36,886 bases of DNA, taken from contig PMSX01000101.1 in the NCBI GenBank assembly GCA_003167495.1, forward strand, positions 1 to 36,886, given 5' to 3'. Under the pieces are notes generated by a model. That model worked only from the letters and a program-made list of their open reading frames with translations. It searched no databases and was not told where the DNA came from. The stretch is from Bryobacterales bacterium. GTDB taxonomy: Bacteria > Acidobacteriota > Terriglobia > Bryobacterales > Bryobacteraceae. Both the position numbers and the translations under genes were made by a program. Below are positions 32,237 to 36,886 of the stretch, one piece after another (positions within the stretch are counted from its first letter, which is position 1; the number at the start of each line of letters is the position of its first letter).

Positions 32237-34861
32237 ATGATGCTTCACTCATTTTTCCTACGTTTGTTCGCTACACTACGGCGCGGCAAGAGCGAACGTC
32301 AATTGAATGAAGAATTCGGGGAACATCTCCGGGCGCTGGCGGAACGGCAATCGGAACGGGGCTTCGGGCCAGACGAAGCGCTGCTAGCGGCGCGCCGGGA
32401 GTTCGGACCGATCGAACCAGCAAAAGAACGGTACCGCGACCAGGTTCGTTTTCGAAGCATTGAAAACATTGGGCGCGATCTGCGCTTCGCACTTCGGCAA
32501 TGCCGCAAGAATCCGGGCTTTACCACAGCCGCAGTGTTATCGCTCGCGCTGGGAATTGGAGCAAATGCCGCTTTGTTCTCGTTTGTGAACGCTACCTTGC
32601 TGCAGCAGTTGCCGGTACCGCAGCCGAAGCGACTGGTGGTTCTCAAGAACGCGGGTGAAGCGCTCACTCTGCGCTACAACCAGCTGAACGATCTGAATCC
32701 GGAGGCAACGGAGATTGACGGGTTATTGGGGACGCACCCAATCGATGTCAGCGTCATGTTCGGAGATCATCCACAGTGGGTTTCGGCCGAGCTAGTAACG
32801 GGAGAATACTTCCATACGCTGCAGATCAAGCCGGAGCGGGGCAGACTCCTTACACAAAGTGAGCTTGACACAGCGGAGGGCAATCCGACTTGCGTCATCA
32901 GTTACCGGTTGTGGAAGAGCGAGTTTCGCGGCGCCGACGATGTGGTCGGACGGACGATTCTGGTCAATACACGACCGTACAAGATTGTAGGAGTCAGCGA
33001 ACGCGGATTTACGGGTCCAGATTTACAACGACCAGCCGATCTGCAGATTCCCGCAACGCGTCTCATCGACTACATGCCGGCTTTTGTAGGCCTTCCACAT
33101 TACGATTGGAAGTCCCGGCTTCCCCTTTTTTCTGCGATAGCGCGGCTGAAGCCTGAGGCAACAAGGGCCAGCGCGGCAGGCCAGCTGACTCGTCTCAACC
33201 GGATGTATCTGAAGGCGGCGAAGTTGGACAGGTACGCGACGGACGTCCAGCTGACGGACGGGGATGCCGGATTTCAATCGTCAAAGCTCGGAAAACCTGC
33301 GTCCATCTTGCTGCCAGTATCTCTCGTTGTGCTCCTCATTGCGTGTGCGAACCTGGCGACACTGCTCCTCTCGCGTACGTCCGCACGGTCTTCCGAGTTC
33401 GCGCTGCGACTCGCTATAGGCGGGTCGCGAAGCCGAATCCTGGCGCAGGTGTTGGTAGAGAGTGCGCTGCTGGCGGTATTCGGCACGGCGGCCGGTATCG
33501 CAGTTGCTTACGCGATCCAGCGAATCCTGCTTTCGTTCTTAAACCGTACGACTCCGCAAATCCATCAATTGCACGTTGCGCTGGACGGGACCATGCTGGT
33601 GTTCGTCGCTGTTACGTCCACGATTTGCGTATTGCTGTTTGGAGCAGCACCTGCCCTGCAGGCGGCCCGGACAGCGGCACTCGGCTCGTCTGCCGGAAAC
33701 ACGCGCGCAGGAGCAGGCCTACGTAAGGCTTTCGTCATCGTACAGATCGCGCTATCGTTCACCGTCGTGCTTTCAGCCGGACTGCTAGCAGGAACGCTAC
33801 GCAACTTGACGGCAGTCGATCTTGGTTTCCGTCCCGACGAAATCGCGACGATTGAAATCCGGCCCGCTGCCGGCGGCTACGCCGGGGCGCAGGCCGATCA
33901 GTTCTATAAGCGCGTTCTTGACCGTGTGCGCAATCTACCGGGCGTGAAGGCCGCCGCTACCGCATTCGGAATCGACTTCGCGCACGGGTTCAATATGAAG
34001 CTTGACTCGCTGCTATCAGGCGGGGCAGCGAGCGAGGCGACTATTTTTGGCGTCAATTCGGGTTATTTCGATACTTTTGGCGCGCACATTCTGGCCGGCC
34101 GCGATTTCAACGCCGCCGACACTGCGGACAAACCGCAGATTTACATCATTAGCGAGCATCTGGCTAAAACGTATTTCCACGGCGAAAATCCGATCGGCCG
34201 CTACCTGTTGGAAAACGGCAGAAAGCTGCCAGTGATCGGGGTCGTATCTGACATTCGCGACCAAGGCCCGCGCGAAACGAGCATTGACACTGTTTATTCG
34301 AACGCTGGTCAATTACTCTCGTCCAGTTTGACGGTGTTTGTGCGCTGTAATGGCGCATGCACGCCGCTGTTACCTACGTTGCGAACGGCCATTCGAGATA
34401 TGGACAACAACACTCCTATCCTTTCCATACGCACCTTGCAGGCCGAAATGGAAGGCGCATTCTCTACCCAGGAAGTGCTCGGGTTTCTTTCTACCTTGTT
34501 TGCGGCGCTCGCCATGCTCCTCGTGGCCACAGGAATTTATGGAGTTCTTTCCTACGCCCTCACGCGCCGTACGCGTGAAATGGGAATCCGAATCGCCCTC
34601 GGAGCTTCGCCGAAAGATATTGCCGGGTTATTTGTAGCGGAAGCGGCAGCGATGATCGGACTTGGTACTCTCATCGGTGTGCAGGGCGCGCTGGCTGCGG
34701 TCACGCTGCTCCAGTCTCAACTATTCGCCGTCGAGCCGCACGATCCCAGGATCCTGGTCGGATGCGTCGTATGCATAGTAATCACAATTAGTTTGGCATC
34801 AGTTGCACCTATCAGGCGCGCACAGAGGACTGCACCACAGCAGGCTTTGAGGATTGAGTAA
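32237..34861 (+). CDS. ADOP-type ABC transporter permease (MacB/FtsX family), full form
   Basis: An 874-residue permease. Residues 1-80 are the prefix domain typical of ADOP proteins (FLRLFATLRRGKSERQLNEE, FGEHLRALAE, ALLAARREFG). It is followed by the same signature as the first copy: LRQCRKNPGFTTAAVLSLAL, a MacB-type periplasmic domain, an FtsX core (ACANLATLLLSRTSARSSEF, RLAIGGSRSRI), a second periplasmic domain, and C-terminal helices with EMGIRIALGA. Like the copy at 580 it has no adjacent ATPase. The start ATG 32237 directly follows the TAA of the PadR remnant without a Shine-Dalgarno (ATGATG; either may be used), implying coupling. The two permeases are clearly paralogous but far from identical, so this is not a recent duplication. 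Confidence 0.9.
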   Translation: MMLHSFFLRLFATLRRGKSERQLNEEFGEHLRALAERQSERGFGPDEALLAARREFGPIEPAKERYRDQVRFRSIENIGRDLRFALRQCRKNPGFTTAAVLSLALGIGANAALFSFVNATLLQQLPVPQPKRLVVLKNAGEALTLRYNQLNDLNPEATEIDGLLGTHPIDVSVMFGDHPQWVSAELVTGEYFHTLQIKPERGRLLTQSELDTAEGNPTCVISYRLWKSEFRGADDVVGRTILVNTRPYKIVGVSERGFTGPDLQRPADLQIPATRLIDYMPAFVGLPHYDWKSRLPLFSAIARLKPEATRASAAGQLTRLNRMYLKAAKLDRYATDVQLTDGDAGFQSSKLGKPASILLPVSLVVLLIACANLATLLLSRTSARSSEFALRLAIGGSRSRILAQVLVESALLAVFGTAAGIAVAYAIQRILLSFLNRTTPQIHQLHVALDGTMLVFVAVTSTICVLLFGAAPALQAARTAALGSSAGNTRAGAGLRKAFVIVQIALSFTVVLSAGLLAGTLRNLTAVDLGFRPDEIATIEIRPAAGGYAGAQADQFYKRVLDRVRNLPGVKAAATAFGIDFAHGFNMKLDSLLSGGAASEATIFGVNSGYFDTFGAHILAGRDFNAADTADKPQIYIISEHLAKTYFHGENPIGRYLLENGRKLPVIGVVSDIRDQGPRETSIDTVYSNAGQLLSSSLTVFVRCNGACTPLLPTLRTAIRDMDNNTPILSIRTLQAEMEGAFSTQEVLGFLSTLFAALAMLLVATGIYGVLSYALTRRTREMGIRIALGASPKDIAGLFVAEAAAMIGLGTLIGVQGALAAVTLLQSQLFAVEPHDPRILVGCVVCIVITISLASVAPIRRAQRTAPQQALRIE

Positions 34862-34899
34862 AGATCTGTTCGCTTTCAACCTTTGGACTGCGTAATCGG

Positions 34900-35613
34900 T
34901 CAGTGCCCGGCTAACGGCGGCAGTTTAGACCGGATCAGAAATTCCACCCGCCGCCAGACGCTCGGGTCAGACTCAATCTCAATGTGAGGCTTCATGAACA
35001 ATCGCGCGTACCACGGGTATCCTTCGCAGTCGATCACACTGGCTTTGTAGTCCATCTGAAAATTCCCGAGAATCTGGGTCCGCGAGGCGTCGGCGGCGCG
35101 AATTTGCTTCAGCCCATGAAGCAGGCCGTTCCGCTGATAAAAATTGACCGCTTGGGCCACGTTAGGCGGAATCGATTCGTTGTTCTCGCCTGGTTTCCTT
35201 ACGCTGTCCACCAGCACCGTGAGCAACACCGGAATTCCCTGTTCTCCTAGCGCTCGCGCCAACGAGACCGTTTCGGAAGCGCCCCAGCTATGCCCGTAAA
35301 TCGCGATGCGCGCCGCGCTTTTCTCCTGGGCCGACAGACTCCCATCATTGTCTGAGTCGAGGAGTTGGAGAATCTCCCGGTAGGCTCGCGCTCCCTGATG
35401 ATTCTTAAACATCCTGACCTGCACCCCCGACACATAATCGGTCTGCAGACGGGTGGCGAGTTGGACCTCGGAATGAATCGAATTATTCGAATGCACGAAC
35501 CCGCCGACGAAGCCGATCACAATTGCGCTGGAAGCCGGGAAGGCGGGATGACTGCAGCCGAGAACAGCTAAAACGGCAAGCCAATGGAAACGCCGCGAAA
35601 GGGAGTGCTGCAT
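34900..35613 (-). CDS. Exported alpha/beta-hydrolase-like protein with an EF-hand loop
   Basis: A 237-residue protein with a signal segment (WLAVLAVLGC, possible lipoprotein cysteine C20 though the lipobox is imperfect). AIYGHSWGASETV at 104-116 supplies a G-x-S-x-G nucleophile elbow with S109; D136 and H210 are candidates for the rest of the triad. Just before the elbow, residues 86-97 (DSDNDGSLSAQE) form a canonical calcium-binding EF-hand loop (D-x-D-x-D-G-x-L-S-x-x-E). Lipase/esterase-like activity is inferred from the fold only. It converges on the ADOP permease (38 bases between stops) and lies 24 bases downstream of the NlpC/P60-like gene on the same strand, so these two are probably one operon. 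Confidence 0.75.
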   Translation of the reverse strand: MQHSLSRRFHWLAVLAVLGCSHPAFPASSAIVIGFVGGFVHSNNSIHSEVQLATRLQTDYVSGVQVRMFKNHQGARAYREILQLLDSDNDGSLSAQEKSAARIAIYGHSWGASETVSLARALGEQGIPVLLTVLVDSVRKPGENNESIPPNVAQAVNFYQRNGLLHGLKQIRAADASRTQILGNFQMDYKASVIDCEGYPWYARLFMKPHIEIESDPSVWRRVEFLIRSKLPPLAGH

Positions 35614-35637
35614 GTGCTTCTAGCACAATGGTATCGC

Positions 35638-36633
35638 TTATCGGAGATCTGCGCCGTCAACGGGTATATCGGCCGCGGGGGCAACACGGTTCCATTCGAA
35701 CTCTTCAGCCAGCGTCTCCGGCGGCACCTTCGGATCTGAGTCCTCAGTCATTCGGCGCGGATTGAAGCGCCCGCTTCCCACCCAGGCAAAGGCCAATCCT
35801 CCGCCAACGTACGGTTGCAGGGCGGCCAAAGAAGTGAGTGGCAGGACATATCTCTTCGATTTCACAAGCGATTCCAGAACACCTCGGACTGCTGCGCTGC
35901 GTGGCAAAGTCCCTGGAACCTGTGCCAGAGCGAAACTAGAAAACCGCAGCTCCGGATGCCGCTTGGCATAGCCCACCAAACACTTCGCCGCCTCTTTCGG
36001 AGTCATAATGCCAACATCGGCGATGAAGTTGCGATGAACGGATTTCGGATAGTAAAAGTCGATGAGCTGCCGCGAGAAATCTGCGCAGTTGTGAAACACC
36101 AGATTGAAGTGATTCTTATTCGGGCGCGTATTGAACAGCCTCACAAGCTCATCGTCCTGCTCTTTTGTGGTTGCAATTTCGAAAATATAAATCGTCCGAT
36201 CATAAGCCGCGCCGGCCAGTTGGATCCAATCTCCCTTCGGTACACTCCCGTCGGGACCGTCGGGCACGAATTGCTCCAGGTGCTGCCGCCGGTACTCGTC
36301 TCTCAACGACGCGACCTGTTCCGCGTTAACCCGGCTCGGAACTTGACCCGCTTCGTCGACCGCATATAGATACGGAATCAGAGGAATCGCCAGCCAATCG
36401 TATCCGCCCACGCGATGGTAACGGCTGATAATAACGCCCTGTTCGCCAACCTCACAAGGCCGCAAGGAAACCGGAGACGCTGCACAAACTCGTGAGAGGT
36501 AAATGGAAGCGTGACCCGTGGGATTCATGCCGCCAAACGTTCCGAACGGCTCCTCCAAAAGAAGTGCCACGTCGGCGCGCGCGACCCCGGTCGCCGCGGC
36601 AATTCCCAAAATGACGGCCATCTTTAAGAACAT
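35638..36633 (-). CDS. Secreted protein with NlpC/P60-like (permuted) His/Cys pattern, unknown function
   Basis: A 331-residue protein with a signal peptide (residues 1-20, ending AxA: VARA). It has H41 in NPTGHASIYLS and C183 in FNLVFHNCADFSRQL; a His early and a Cys late, each in a strand/helix setting, is the order of circularly permuted NlpC/P60 (LRAT/YiiX-like) thiol enzymes. That family is a hypothesis, and peptidase, amidase or acyltransferase action is not established. The C-terminal 100 residues are variable and rich in Pro, Glu and Arg. ATG 36633 has no clear Shine-Dalgarno. It precedes the EF-hand hydrolase by 24 bases on the same strand. Confidence 0.7.
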   Translation of the reverse strand: MFLKMAVILGIAAATGVARADVALLLEEPFGTFGGMNPTGHASIYLSRVCAASPVSLRPCEVGEQGVIISRYHRVGGYDWLAIPLIPYLYAVDEAGQVPSRVNAEQVASLRDEYRRQHLEQFVPDGPDGSVPKGDWIQLAGAAYDRTIYIFEIATTKEQDDELVRLFNTRPNKNHFNLVFHNCADFSRQLIDFYYPKSVHRNFIADVGIMTPKEAAKCLVGYAKRHPELRFSSFALAQVPGTLPRSAAVRGVLESLVKSKRYVLPLTSLAALQPYVGGGLAFAWVGSGRFNPRRMTEDSDPKVPPETLAEEFEWNRVAPAADIPVDGADLR

Positions 36634-36846
36634 TCAACTGTGAGACGCGGCCGGCATTCCAAAAGTTGTCAGCGCTTTTGGTTAGGTCTAATTACTGTAT
36701 CCCTCGTACGGTCACAAACCTTGCAAATAAATTCCGTCTTATCTATCCCTTTGATCCAACAATACTTACTCGAATTCCCTCCCCTCGCAACTCATCCCGT
36801 CCAGCCGCCCCTCCTGCCATCCTGACACCGAAAGGAATTCCATCTC

Positions 36847-36886
36847 ATGTCTATCTCCGAAGCCCAACTCAACGCTAACCGCGCCA
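36847..36886 (+). CDS. N-terminus of an acidobacterial STGP-type protein, cut by the window edge
   Basis: Thirteen codons are visible: MSISEAQLNANRA. The start is supported by AAGGAA eight bases upstream. Members of a widespread acidobacterial family of unknown function begin in this way and usually continue with an ANRANAQxSTGP-like motif; the rest is beyond the window. The 213-base gap before it holds the presumed promoter and nothing else I recognise. Confidence 0.55.
   Translation, partial: MSISEAQLNANRA

Noticed and set aside
1..36886. CRISPR arrays, tRNAs, rRNAs, TPP or molybdenum-cofactor riboswitches
   Set aside because: I looked for these, in particular before modB and thiE; no repeat array, cloverleaf or conserved riboswitch core was seen by eye. 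A covariance-model scan would settle it.

Overview
The window (roughly 55-60 % G+C by eye) reads as a chromosome segment of a soil-type Acidobacterium. The indicators are two large MacB/FtsX-like permeases of the kind called ADOP (acidobacterial duplicated orphan permease), one of them behind a PadR-type leader gene; a truncated gene at the right edge starting MSISEAQLNANRA, a start typical of an acidobacterial 'ANRANAQxSTGP' protein family; Asp-box propeller proteins; and a YncE-propeller/phosphoesterase fusion. No rRNA, tRNA, CRISPR array, complete insertion sequence or phage gene was found. The assignment to Acidobacteria is an inference from gene families.

Layout. 1-5306: the tail of an unknown gene, an ADOP permease without the usual N-terminal prefix domain, and a Tat-exported PhoD phosphatase. 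5388-8849: a 1153-residue TIR - nSTAND1 NTPase - transmembrane - TPR-like repeat protein, a likely NAD-directed immunity or signalling receptor. 9154-9726: a small membrane protein. 9949-13033 (minus): the YncE/phosphoesterase protein behind a tiny zinc-finger-like gene. 13154-16093: an Asp-box (sortilin/BNR-like) propeller protein, followed by a strong branched terminator or REP-like hairpin. 16284-18621: modB, modC and a thiE-like gene with overlapping stop/start codons, without modA. 18634-19674 (minus): a TPR protein preceded by a gutted peroxiredoxin remnant.

19852-28960 looks like an inserted accessory block: an OvoA-type ovothiol synthase (plus strand), converging on a minus-strand group consisting of a two-module NRPS (A-T-C-A-T-TE), a DUF2384-only antitoxin and a RES NAD-degrading toxin. 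The NRPS is preceded by a six-codon reading frame with a strong Shine-Dalgarno and by a MATE exporter, a DinB-like protein and a cytochrome P460, all on the same strand. The starter A domain has the look of an acyl/aryl ligase rather than an amino-acid domain; the second A domain reads as valine-like.

31458-34861: a small membrane protein, then a promoter with two TGTTG-N5-CAACA dyads, a PadR gene reduced to 33 codons, and the second ADOP permease with its prefix domain. 34900-36633 (minus): an alpha/beta hydrolase carrying an EF-hand loop, and a secreted protein with an NlpC/P60-like His/Cys pattern. The window ends in the STGP-family gene.

The best candidates for something new are the TIR-nSTAND1-TM-repeat receptor, the NRPS with its acyl-ligase starter and leader mini-gene beside ovoA, the HTH-less RES antitoxin, and the collapsed PadR gene with retained twin operators.
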